Below are positions 11,952-23,804 of a stretch of 64,000 nt of DNA, piece by piece. Position 1 is the first letter of the stretch. The number at the start of each line of letters is the position of its first letter. Source of the DNA: Paramecium pentaurelia (Eukaryota > Ciliophora > Oligohymenophorea > Peniculida > Parameciidae); contig CAJJDO010000020.1 in assembly GCA_905183005.1 (NCBI GenBank), positions 392,837 through 456,836 on the forward strand, given 5' to 3'. The position numbers and the translations under genes are program-made. The notes below the pieces were generated by a model that was given only the letters and a program-made list of their open reading frames with translations, was not told where the DNA came from and did no database searches.

Positions 11952-12798
11952 TCAAATATTTCTAAAATTAGGGGATCTCTTTTCAATAAAAGCTTAAATT
12001 CCTTCTTTTGCTGCTTATGTATTAAGCAAACTATTAAATAATTATCTTTCAACTTAATTTGCTTAACTTAATGGTAATTCTTAAGCATTTTTAATAGCTG
12101 TTTTACAGACTATCAAAGTGTATAAAGATTTCTCACTAATTCTTTTAGCTATCTTTATACATTCCTCTCTTAATTATTCTTTTTTGACTACATTTGTTAC
12201 AATTCCTCTATTTAAGGCTTCCTATGCTGTAATCTAATCTGATGTTAGGATATATTTCATTGCAGTTGTTCTACCTACAAGATGAGTTAATCTTTATGTT
12301 CCACCAATTCCAGGAATGACACCTAATTTTAATTCAGGTAATCCTAATTTTGCATCCTCTGATGCAATAATGATATCCCCATTTAATGCTAATTCAAAAC
12401 CTCCTCCTAGGGCTACACCATTAACGCCCATTATTAATGGTTTTCTTAATGAATCAAAAACATTATGAATTTCATAGAAGATATCAGAAATTTGTTATGA
12501 TTCATATGAACAATCACTAAGTTCTTTTATATTAGCTCCAGCACAGAATATTTTATCTAGTTTTGATAGTATCACTATAACCTAAATTAAATTTTTTTAA
12601 AATCAATACTTTAATATTAGAATCTTTATCTAATTCAATCACGGCTGCACATAATTCTTTCTTCATCTAGCTTGATAAAGAATTTAAATCAGTTGGAGAA
12701 TTTAGATATATTATTCCAATCTATTCTTAATCCAATTTCTCAACCATAACTTTTTAATTTGTGCATAGGTTAGCATGTATTAATTATAATCTTTACAT
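11952..12798 (-). CDS. mitochondrial enoyl-CoA hydratase
   Basis: A crotonase-fold protein of about 270 residues, the usual ECHS1 length. It should hydrate trans-2-enoyl-CoA to L-3-hydroxyacyl-CoA in beta-oxidation. Visible hallmarks are FCAGANIKEL (oxyanion-hole loop), NGVALGGGFELAL with the first catalytic Glu region, and LPELKLGVIPGIGGTQRL with the second. The C-terminal helix is EGIQAFIEKRSPNF. The longer start at 12798 adds a basic, acid-free presequence (MQRLQLIHANLCTNQKVM), consistent with mitochondrial import; a shorter start at MVEKL would lack it. One 28-nt intron (GTATTGATTTTAAAAAAATT ending TAG) follows DSNIK. A role in branched-chain or other acyl-CoA metabolism cannot be excluded from sequence alone. 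Confidence 0.92.
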
Positions 12799-13394
12799 TT
12801 ATATAAAAATTAATGAATATCAATTAAGTGCTTATCAATTTAATTAATATATAATATCATGAATTTAAGTCTTAAAAAATCTTAATTTATTGATAATTCA
12901 TAAAATCTCCTTAAATATTGCACAATTTGATGAAGAAAAATGATTAATTAAACAATATCATTCATAATGTAGTAAATAGTGATACACAACAAGTAGTCTG
13001 ACCTTTGAAAATCTTAGATGAAAATCTAATTCTGTAGAATATCCAATCCAATAATCTCTAGCTGATAAGATTAAAAGTATTTTATTGGTTATAAATTAAT
13101 TATTTTATTATAATTTTTTAAAATAATTAAAATATTAATGAATATCGCTCTAATTTAATTAAATAATAACAAAGAACATATACTTTGATTAAAAATATGT
13201 ATTTTATTTTCTTTAATCTCAAGTTCATTATATAGAATTAAAATTTATATATTAAGATATTAGAGAATACTAGATTTGAATAAAATGAGAAAGTTAAAAT
13301 TTTTAACATGATAATAAATTTAAGTAGCATTTTATTTTGAAAATATTTGTGTAAATTAATAAAATACAATTAATATTATAATAAACAAAAATCT
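12799..13394. other. intergenic, divergent promoter region
   Basis: Space between the divergent enoyl-CoA hydratase and importin genes. Mostly AT-rich. A less AT-rich patch at about 12920-13070 contains TGATGA at 12928 and CTGA at 12998, which suggests but does not establish a box C/D snoRNA. No protein frame seen. Confidence 0.5.
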
Positions 13395-16300
13395 ATGCTA
13401 AACACAGAAATTCCTAACCCTTAAAAAATAGAAGAAGCATTTAACATAATTATGAATTCAAAAAATCAATAAATTGGAAAAGAAGCAGATACTTATCTAA
13501 GAAATTTGGAATAAAATTATCCATACATTTTACTATCACTATTTCAAATCTTTGAAAACAGTTAGGTAATACTTCTAGATATAATATTTAACAGATATAT
13601 CTAAATAAATTCTAAGCATTGTTACTAATAAAGAATGTTATTGTAAGAAATTGGGTCAAATTTTAAATGAAAGATAATCTAAGAATATAAAATATATCAG
13701 AAGAGTTAAAGAATCATGTAAAGGATAAAATAGTATAATTTTTGGGGGTTGTTTAAGATGATAAATTTAAAAAAGAAATCAATATAATTATTTCTGTAAT
13801 AGCAAAACATGATTTTCCAATTAAATTTTAAGGATTAGTTAATTACTTTGTTTAAGGTCTTTAAACTATTATATAAAGTGGATCCACTAATTGTGCATTG
13901 ACTTATGATTTAATTTGCTCACTAAAAGTAGTTTAATAGAGTGTAATATAAAATAGAAATAGTATTAAAATTAAAAATATTTTAGCTGCCTATAGAATAT
14001 AATAAATGTAATTCTCTTAAGCTATTTGGAATAATCTATTACTTCTTTGGAAGAATATCACTTAAATATAATAGCAAGAATTACAATAAAATATAAATAA
14101 TTATTCTTTTGTCAATAACATATCTAAAAAGTTGGATAGACTGTTATCATTGTCAATAATGTCTTTAAATTAAGAATCAGACTAGTAAATATTTATTTAA
14201 TATAAATTTAGAGATAGAATACAATTAGTATTTATTTTATTATTAGAGAAAACAGCATATCTCCTAAAAAATGTATAACAACAAAAGTTATTATAACCAA
14301 ATCTTAAAACTTTGATTCATAGTTTGGGTAATATTCAAAATCTTTTTCCCCTTATTATTCTTTAAGGGTTTCAAGATTACTTAATGTTATTAAAATTAAT
14401 AATATAGAATGACTGGGATGACAAAAGAGTTTTAAGGACTGGATTAATTGGAATAATCAAAACACTTAAATCTTTATTCTTTTTAAGAGAAGAACATTTT
14501 TATAATAAGAAACTTTAGGAAGCTAAGAATGAGTAGAGTAGATAATCAATTTTAATGGCAAATTAACTCTTCAACTAGTTCTTTGTAGAAAATATGTAAT
14601 TTCTTATTGAATAATTAATAAAAATTGCTTCAATTCCAACTGATTTAAGTGATGAAGAGTTAATTGAATAAGAAGAAGATTTAACAATTGATGATGCAAA
14701 AAATGAAATGTAATGTCCAATATTTACAATTTGTTTAATATGTCATGATCAATTAATGTTAAGATTTCCAGAGTTATTTATTTAAAAAATAACCTAAATA
14801 ATGCAATAATTATTAAATAGTAATTTTAATGCAAACTAATGTATATTGGAGAGTTTTTTTGCTATATTAGGATCAACACCAAAAATTACTACAAAATTGA
14901 AGTTATAACCTATATAAATTTAACCAATTTTATAATATTTAATATAGACAAATACAGTTTAAAGTTAAAGAAGATTTGCATTCTTATGTAGAAGTTATAG
15001 CAATTGTTTTACTGATACTGAATTACCTTAAATTTTAGAATATGCTAGATAATTATTAAATAATTCATAAGATTAGATAGTTTAATATTAAACTTTAATG
15101 TGTATTAAAAATATCATTACTTGTATGGGCTAAAATTTTGATTTTAGAAATATTTAATTTTTTGAATAAATTGCCCCTGTGATTGTTAAATTATTATGTA
15201 ATTTATAAAAATCTAATATATTATGGCCTTTGTTATAACTATTAGAAAATCTAATATAAAAATATTCAGAAACTAATGTAGATTCTATGTAAATTTTAGT
15301 TAAAGTAATTGAAAATTCTGACATAATTTTATTAATGAAAACAAAATCATAATTACTTATAGGAGCATTATGTGATATGTTTTTTGCTTTGTTTGTTTCC
15401 TTTCCTTTAGGATCAAATTTAAGTCATTTATATAAATTAGCACTTGTTTTGATAGATACTAATATAGACTCAAAAGAAAATAACATTTTTGAACTCTTAC
15501 AATTCTTATTATAAGAATATGAACCTATATCTGATAATAATTCTACTGGTGTTTTATTTAGTAATTTGTACAGTACACATGAAAAGTTGTTTCTAGAAGA
15601 TACAGATTTAAACCATATGTAAACAATATTAAGAGTAATTGAAGAACTATATCTATTAAATCTTATTTAGTTAACACCAAATATTTTTAATCTTCTTTAA
15701 GAAAGATTATAAATTGCTTAATAAATTGATTGCCATGATGCTGCTTTGATTTTAAAGAAGAGTTCTATTAGTTTATTAGAAGCTATAATTTTGAAACAAT
15801 ATGATAGTATAACAGTTCAATAATACGAAAAGATTATAGTATTTTTAATATAAGAATTGATTAAATTAAGTGGAGGTGATTAGGTTGATCAAATGTATTA
15901 TACAATTTAGTACAAGAATAATATATTAGAAATACTAAATAGATTTATCCTCAAGGATTTATAGAGTATGATATAAGTATTATATTCTGCATAAGTTTAA
16001 TTAGATTAATATTTTACGTTATGGTAAGAAACAGCTTAACACATAATAAATAGGGGTAACAGAAAAATTAATTTAATTTCTTAATTGTTATTCCTAAAAT
16101 ATATTTCAAAATCTACATTTGAAAAATTATTTCAACATGTACTTTAAGATGCATTTCCTGAAATAGATTATGATTTTGAGCTTAGATCTTAAGAATTTAG
16201 AGAATTTCAATAAAAAAACAAAAAAAAATTAGCTAATTCCAAATAAATTCGTCTATCCAAATAATTCAGAAATAATTTTAGAAAGGAAATCTTATAAGAA

Positions 16301-16477
16301 AATTGCTTATATGATGAGACATTTAATTTTAGGTCATACTTTTTTTAATCTATATAAGTAATTTAATTAATATTTTAATAGGAATGCATGAAAATTCATA
16401 ATTACTCTGAATTAACTTAGATTATAACCATCCCATCAATAATAGATAAACTTAATCAATTGTTAAATGAAAAATGA
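13395..16477 (+). CDS. importin-beta family nuclear transport receptor
   Basis: A helical-repeat protein of about 1,010 residues. The N-terminal IBN_N-like region reads EEAFNIIMNSKNQQIGKEAD, then YLRNLEQNYPYILLSLFQIF. After a 29-nt intron comes QALLLIKNVIVRNWVKF, the classic karyopherin second HEAT repeat. ISEELKNHVKDKI and IAKHDFP match the third. An acidic loop (LSDEELIEQEEDLTIDD) near the middle is like those in importin-9/-11 and exportins. It should carry cargo through nuclear pores in a Ran-dependent way. The overall order suggests the importin-11/Kap120 branch, but this branch assignment is tentative. After the first intron I followed the frame with no further splice needed to the TGA. 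The convergent eL32 gene ends 69 bp beyond. Confidence 0.82.
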
Positions 16478-16546
16478 GATAAATCTGAATTATATAAATT
16501 ATATTAATTGTAATTTAATGTATGTTTATATATTGTACAGATGAAA

Positions 16547-16982
16547 TCATTCTTTTTTTTCTTCTGCTCTAATTTTTCCTTTGCCATTAGTCAATCTAAC
16601 ATTGAGTTCGGCTGCCCTTCTTACAAGTGTAGCTCTTTTTCTAGCAGAGAGATTATGAGCCAATTCACCTGCAAATGTTCTATTATTTGTGAGTAATAAT
16701 TCAAGATCCTTTTCATTTGTGATTAATAACTTTCTGAAGCCTGATTAATCCAAATATCTAATTGGATGTTATTTTTATATACCTTGTTTTTTTATCACCT
16801 CTATAACCAGCTTTTGGCATAGGTCTATTTCCTCTGAATCTTCTTCTGACTCTGTTATCAATACCTCTTGGTCTTCTCCAACTAGGTTTTAATTTATGTG
16901 GATAGTCTTCTGATTCAAATCTAACAAATCTCTTTGTTCTCTTGTGTACAATTCTTTTGTGAGCTAGTGATTTGACAACCAT
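16547..16982 (-). CDS. RPL32: ribosomal protein eL32
   Basis: Large-subunit cytosolic ribosomal protein of about 135 residues. The N-terminus has RIVHKRTKRFVRFESEDY, then KLKPSWRRPRGIDNRVRRRF and MPKAGYRGDKKTR, all near-invariant in eL32. A 25-nt intron at 16758-16782 splits the codon after KT and leads to YLDQSGFRKLLITNEKDLEL. The end is highly charged (GKGKIRAEEKKE). Codon use is richer in CAA/CCA/GGT and less TAA-biased than its neighbours, as expected for a strongly expressed gene. Start at 16982 is supported by the short upstream spacer and the match to the family N-terminus MVV. Confidence 0.97.
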
Positions 16983-18200
16983 TTTTAATTAAATAAAAGA
17001 TTTTATTTCAAATATACATCTTCATACTCAGAAATAATAGAAAATATATACAAATAGGTATTAATCAAGCAACTTTCTATAAATTTTGAATAATTTTCAT
17101 TTTATTATAATAGCATTTGATTTTATATAGAAATTCTTTCTAATTCATTACTATTTATTTAAATTAAAGAGTTGAATTATGTTTGGCTAATAAACTAAAA
17201 AAAAATGGTTGATAGTTTAACATCTTAATAATTATAACATTATCATAGAGGATAAAAAATTATTTTATTATAATTATATATTAACCAACTAAAATAAATC
17301 AATTAATTCTATAATTCTTATAATATTTCTTAAAAAATTTAAGCCTAATCTATTTAATATTGAAATGATACAAGTATAGATTGCAAACTTATGTATAAAT
17401 CGTTTTTAATTTTTAATACTTCTTTTTATTGGATATTAAAAGTCAGAAAGCCAAATTATGGATTAAAGATAAGATAAAGGTTACTGATTAAAGTATTAGA
17501 TAGAATTTGGTTAATATAAGTATATTGAAAATTAAAAAAACACATTTGAATGTTTATTATATTTTGCACTTTACATGTTTTTCTTTATTTATTTTCTTAA
17601 TTCTATTGAAAATTCATTTATTCTTGTTTCTTTGATGATTTTAAATTTTATTTTATATAAAGTTCTTATCCTTCATTATGATCATTTCCTTTTAGATGAT
17701 TTTAAATTTCTTCTAAATTTACGATAAGATATAGTTGTTTTATGTAAATTTCATTTTATTATTGTTCATTTTAAATAATAGACTATTTTAAAGTAGCAAA
17801 AATAATATCTATTGTTAAATTAATTTTCATCATTTATTTTATTTTGTTACTTTGTACTAATTTTATCAATTTGATCCAAAAATATTTAAGTTCCTTATTG
17901 TTTTATTATTTACTTTTTACTGATCCTCTTGACAAATCTGAAAATCTTTTAATTTTTATATTTAATATCATAATATTTTATTTTTAAGTGAAAGCTTATT
18001 TTTATCTTTAACTAATTAATTTCAGCTTTTATTTATTCATAAAAAGGTAGTAATTAAGACCATCTTTTTGAAAAAATAAAATAAAATTATTTATAAGATT
18101 TTGATGTAATTCTATTAAATTAATAAATGTAGACATTAGTTTTAATTATTGAAGTTTGATTTATAAAATTTTAATAATTAAATTATCCTATAAAATTTAC
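16983..18200. other. intergenic with possible minus-strand pseudogene
   Basis: The divergent promoter region of eL32 and the alpha-kinase gene is longer than needed. On the minus strand between about 18070 and 17570 there are coiled-coil-like fragments (for example EINQLKIKI and LKGNDHNEGQELYIKQNLKS) in shifting frames with TGA interruptions. This could be a decayed gene or an unrecognised one with several introns. I cannot fix a start or a full frame, so no CDS is called. Confidence 0.4.
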
Positions 18201-20848
18201 ATGCTTAATCCTCATTAGTAATCAATTAAAGAAAAAGAATCAAAAAAAAAAATAACTAATTTAGAAGAAGTAAATAAATACTAAGAAGAAGAATATGAAA
18301 AATAAATTGTCTAAAATAATGCAAGGTATCAGGAAACTATTATTAAATTTAATTAAGAAAGAAAAGAATTAGAAGAGTAAATAGAAGTATAGAAGAGAGA
18401 AATAAAGGACTAAAAATCAAAAATTGATTTATCATAATTTGATATAGCAAATATAAATAAAACAAAAGAGAAAGTTGAATAGGAAAACTTCGATTTGAAA
18501 TTAGAAAATTAATTACTTAATGATAAAATTAATCAACTTTTAGGTATAATTAATACTTCAACTTTACCTAATCGTTTCAGTACAACAACTAGAGATACTA
18601 TTATTTCATAACCTGATAATACTTTCATGAATGAACAAATAAACAAGTTCAGAGAATAAATAAATAAAATGAGAGAAGATTTTAAGAATGAATTATAATA
18701 ATTAGAAAAGGAAAAAAATGAATTGGAAAAAGAACTTTAAAAAGAAAAAGAATAATCTAATAAGGAACATAAATATTTTTTGGACGAAATAGATAAATCT
18801 GTTAGTTTGAAAAAATAATTGGATGCAAAGAATGATCAAATAAAATAATTAGAGTAATAAATGGATAATAGCTAGAAAGTCCTAACAAATTCTAATTATG
18901 AAATATAAAAATTGAAGAATTAAATAAAAGATAAAGATTTTGAAATATCATCATAAAATGAAAATTTTAATTTAATAAAATAGTAAAATGAATATTTAAA
19001 ATAATAATTACTTAATCAAAAAAATTCAAATATAACAAACAACATATTATAAGATAGTAAATTTTTGGAATTAGAATAAGAATTAAAGAATCTTAAAAAA
19101 AATTAATAAGAAAAAAAAGACTAACTTTAAAAGGAAAGAGAAGAAAATGAAAGATAAATAAAGGAGAGATAAGAGAGAGATAAATAAAGGGATTAAAAAA
19201 ATAAATAAGAAAATAAAAAATAAATAGAGTAAAAATTTTAAAAGGCAATAAAAGAGCGAGGTTAATTAGATGTCTGCTTTATTGTTGATGTTACTGGGTA
19301 TTAAATTTTTTATTAAATTAAGATCTATGGATCATTATAAAGATTAAACAAAAATGTCAGTTTAGTAATCGTTATAAATAATTAAAAAAGCTACAAATAG
19401 AGATACAAATTGGGCATCCGTATGTTATTAAGATAAAGCAGAATTAAGACAATTAGGAAAATATTATGAATTTCCATTTTCTAAAGAGTAGGAAAAACTT
19501 TAACAATTTTTTGATAACATTGCATGTGATGGAGGAGGCGATGCAGCAGAAGATATAAGAGGAGCAATCAAATAAGTTTGTAAATTAAGTTGGCCAAGTA
19601 TATTTAGAATTGCAATACTAATTTGTGATGCTCCATGTCATGGAAAAAAATATCATGATGGTTGTGGAGATGATTATCCTGATGAAGATATTGAAGATGC
19701 TATTTAACAATTGATTGATAAGAATATCATTTTAATAGCACTTAATTTCACACATCATACTTCAAAAATGTATAAGGAGATACAGAAAATCTATGAATCT
19801 AAGAAGAAACTAGAATTATATCTCTATTCAGATTTACTAAATATAAATTAAAAAGACTTAGCATCAATTATGTCAAGATTTATAGGTGATGCATCTTAAA
19901 TTGCAACCCAAACAAATAAAAGCGAAACAAAATCTAAAGAAGGGGTTAAAATATAAAAAGATATAAGAGTAAGGGAAGGTGCTATGGAAGCTTTATGCAA
20001 ACAGGAAAATTTTTATAATTTTGAATAATAACCAAATGTGAAAACGGTTAATTCAAAATTTAAAGTTTTTAGAGTAGAAATTAAGTAAGAATAATTCAAT
20101 AAAAATATTTAAACAATAAATAATATAAAATGTCCATAAGATTTTTTAGTTATAGAAGAAGGAAATTGGGATTGTATTAGAACTGAAATACCATTTGCCT
20201 TTGGTATGATGAAGGATGTCTTTTTAATGAAAAAAATTAAAGACTATTCTAATGATTTATATGTCATCAAAACGCCAATTGGTAGCAAACCATATGAATC
20301 AATAGATCTTGCTTTAAAAGAATGCAGATCACATTTGATTTGTCAGAAACTTATGAAGAAGTTTGTTGATGATTTATAATAGTAAAAATCAGAAAAGTAT
20401 GTAAATATAGCAATACCATCTGTTATATATAGCGACTTTTTAATTCTCGAAGAATCTAAAAGTATTAGTAATTTTAATTAATTTAGATTCTTTTTGGATT
20501 GCAGAAAGATTTTTTAAGGGAGAATTTGTTAAATATAATAATAATTATGGTTATATTAATTCAGATGATAAATTAGAATTAAATAAGTTTGCTTAGTCAT
20601 TCACATATTATACATATTTTATTAGTGGTGCACAATACATGGTATGTGATATTTAAGGAGTTGGTAATTATTTCACAGATCCAGCAATAAATACAGAATA
20701 AGGTACATTTATAATTTAAAAATAATTAGGATTTTTTGATGATACTGATATGGGAATAGCAGGTTAACAGATGTATTTAGTCAATTATGAAAATTGGAAG
20801 GAATTATTAACAAAGAAGTATCTAGAATTATTGGATATGTATTCATGA
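18201..20848 (+). CDS. vWA-alpha-kinase (VwkA-like) with N-terminal coiled coil
   Basis: About 865 residues. Residues 1-345 are charged E/K/Q coiled coil. Then comes a von Willebrand A domain: LDVCFIVDVTGSMDHYKDQ, where DVTGS is the MIDAS metal site split by a 25-nt intron. It continues with GGGDAAEDIRGA and CDAPCHGKKYHDGCGDDYPD. The C-terminal 230 residues are an atypical alpha-kinase (MHCK/eEF2K type): FAFGMMKDVFLM, FTYYTYFISGAQYMVCDIQG, VGNYFTDPAINTE and DLG-like MGIAGQQMYLVNYENW. A second 25-nt intron lies near 20452. Dictyostelium VwkA, with vWA plus alpha-kinase, affects myosin II and the contractile vacuole; a role in Paramecium is inference. The final canonical Cys residues of alpha-kinases (CN..C) are not evident in the last 40 residues, which may be a real deviation. 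Confidence 0.9.
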
Positions 20849-20895
20849 TTATTTTTTAATAAAAATCGTAAATATAATTTATTTCAAATAAAAAT

Positions 20896-21935
20896 ATGAA
20901 AACCACAACAGTAGTAGAATCATAGGTATTAAAGACTAATGTGGAAGTTGAATAAGTTCCTATAAGATATAATAGGAAGAGAAATTACATGTCTACTTCT
21001 TTTGTATCAGCTTAATTTCCAAATAATCAATATGGGTGCTATTAAATTATGATTGACAATCATGAATGCAGACCAAAGTGTCAACCTCCTCCTTAATAAC
21101 CTTATATGATGCCTATGTATGTTCCTGTTCCTTATCCTTAATAATAAGAGAAGGAATGTGAATGTGAAGATGGAGAATCATACAAGGAGGAATTATTGTT
21201 TTTAAGACAGAGAGTAGCAGAATTATTAGCAAGAGAGCCTGAAGTAAAAACTGTTAAAGAGAGAGTTGAAGTAATTGATAACACAAGGGTACAAATAAAA
21301 TTATTAATCAATATAGGTTGAAGAACTTGAACTTGAAGCATAGAGATTAAGATTATAATTACAATAAGCATAAAATTAATTAAGATTGAAAGAGTAGGAG
21401 TTTATTGAATTAAGAAGTGGAAATGATTAATCATAATAAGGATTATCATAGAGAATCAAAATAATTGAAGTATGATTTATCAATTAAATTAGGAATAATT
21501 ATATAATGTAAGACTGGAAATTGAAAGAATCACTGGATTATTAAATTCAAAGGAATAAGAAATTGTAGATTTGGAAAGAAGATGTCATGAAGTAGAAAGT
21601 TCTGTTACTTATGAGATTGAGGAAAAAACAACTAAATTAAGATCTGTATTATGAAATATTATTATTTAAAGGAAGTAGAAGTTTGGAAGAGTAGATTCAA
21701 GAAATTAAATACAGAATATTTCAATTTTTAAGAATAATTAATTATGGTATAAGCTGAAATTGATTCAATTAAAAATGGAGGAGTAAAAGAAGTTAAGGAA
21801 GTTAAAGTTGAAAAGAAAGTTGTAGGACCAACAATAACAACAGTTTAATCAAGTTAATCAAGAACAAGAGGATCAAGAGTAATTGAAAGTTAGGAAGTCG
21901 TTAAAGAGGCAACACCAGCTAGGTTATATCCATGA
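20896..21935 (+). CDS. coiled-coil cytoskeletal protein, unknown
   Basis: About 320 residues in four exons; introns of 23-28 nt include one with an in-frame TGA-rich core. The head has mixed VEVEQVPIRYNRKRNYM, then a Cys/Pro region (CRPKCQPPPQQPYMMP) and CECEDGESYKEE. The centre is continuous coiled coil from about residue 85 to 255. The tail is basic/Val-rich (KEVKEVKVEKKVVGP) and repeats the 'KEV' theme. The Val-Lys-Glu repeats at both ends recall articulin/alveolin-type cortical proteins, but there is no true alveolin repeat array. It is a plausible component of the cortex or basal-body apparatus. It starts 47 bp after the stop of the alpha-kinase gene on the same strand. Confidence 0.65.
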
Positions 21936-22716
21936 AAAATAGATATATATTAAATAATTTTAAATAAAAAATGTTATCATCTTAAATTTACAAAAATGAT
22001 TCTATAACTGTTAATTATTGACACACTATAATTTATTATTATATTTCTAATATAATCATTAAAAGGAAATCTAAAATATGGGAAAAGATTAGTGAATAGA
22101 TAAAACCCATAAAATAAAATCAAGATCAGAATTTTATTAATTATGAAGTTTATTATTTAATGAAAAACATTTTATATCTTATAAAAATAAATAATTATTC
22201 AAATAAATAAATTAAAAGAAAAAAATTGTTTAAGAATATAAGGATAAAATAATTATATATTTTGATTTTATCTATAAAATATTACAATATGGATAATTTA
22301 ATAGCTATTCAACACTCTTTGTATTAACTGAGATATTTTAATGAATAATTAAATAAATTAAATATAATGATATTGTTAGTTTTTATTTTGGACATTCTGT
22401 AAATTAAGTTTCAAACTAAAATTTTTTTAATTAAAGAATCCTGTATAGATATATTTGATTCTAATTTGAGTTTCATTATCTGTGGAGAGTCTATTAATTT
22501 AGATAAATAAAATGTAGTAAACAATTATTTATAATAATAATTTGTAAATATTTGAATAAACTCATTTATATCATTGTATCTTTATATTCGTTAATGATTA
22601 TACCATATTCCATAAAAAATAACATTAAAATAAAAATCTAAATATAATTTTTAGTGATAATTAAATTTATCATCATTTTATATTAAATAAAAATAAGAAA
22701 AAATAATTATTATCAA
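21936..22716. other. intergenic, nothing recognised
   Basis: Very AT-rich stretch without a sustained ciliate-code frame or GC-richer RNA-like patch. It probably holds the 3' end of the upstream gene and the promoter of the next. Confidence 0.5.
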
Positions 22717-23584
22717 ATGTAATACATGGATGACATGACAAGAGTTCAATAATTAGCAGAATCATGGTAAAAGAAAAAATCTCTTAAATTACTTAAATCA
22801 AGGCTATAAAGTGCTAAGAATCCACAAAGAACTCTGGAAAGAGTTCCTCATCTTATAAGAAATTACAATACTATTGAATAGAATATATTTGCAGTCTCTA
22901 AATTAAATAAGACTATTTCTCATATCTATAATTCTCCAAAAGAAAACTAAAAATAAACAAATTCATCTTTTTCAGTTGATGAAACTTTTTATTAATTTCC
23001 TTGTGAATCAAATACAAAAAAAGAAAATTAAAAGGTTATTGATAAGATTTAATATCAGTTTTCGATTTTCAAGTAAAAGAACTAATTTGGACTTACTAAG
23101 AAAACTTCATTTTAACCTAGGGTGTCTTAAACATTTTCAAGAAATTCAATTAGTATTTAAAACTAAACTTAATAAACAAAGAGCTCAACTATAAATAATA
23201 ATTTTCTTGTTAACTAAAGAACTGTTTTAAAAAATGGAGTTAAATATCCATATTAATTGTTGATAATGAATGATTCAAGACAAAAAATACTAAATAGTAT
23301 GATCAATTCAAATGACACAACTTTATTAACAATAAGTAATGCAAGTGATTTAGATGAATTAAAAAAGAAGGATTCCTAAGTCTATTAAGATGAAGGTATT
23401 TATTATTTTTATATGAGTAAAGACTATATAAAATGAAAAACGTAAACAAGAGTTATTATCTAGAAATTATATGACTAATGCTATGTATTCTCTTATGGCT
23501 TTAAATAGAAGATCATAAAGCAATGTAAAATCCAAATATTAAACATTATTACCTAGAGATTCAAGATTCTATATGATTTAATGA
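22717..23584 (+). CDS. basic Gln/Ser/Asn-rich protein, unknown
   Basis: About 280 residues. The start could be the ATG at 22717 or the in-frame ATG at 22726. The N-terminal third is basic (QKKKSLKLLKSRLQSAKNP). The middle is disordered with many Q, S, T and N. The C-terminal part has SNASDLDELKKKDSQVYQDE and then, after a short intron near 23397, QNEKRKQELLSRNYMTNAMY and a basic end RDSRFYMIQ. The intron is needed to keep frame but no ordinary TAG acceptor fits; a 22-nt one ending GAG fits the frame. No domain recognised. A regulatory or structural role is possible; nothing in the sequence decides. Confidence 0.6.
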
Positions 23585-23804
23585 TTTAATATTTTTATAT
23601 AAATTTTAAATGAATAGGAAAAGATTGAAATTCAATTTAAAATCTTACATTATAGTTAATAAAGTTTATCACGTGCATCTTTCAATTAATTGTTTAATTC
23701 AATATATCTATTTTTATTTTATTTTGGAGTTCCGCATAATTCTCTTTCTAGACGTAATACATCTGCAAATAAATACTAATACTGAAGTTTTAAATCTAAA
23801 ATGA

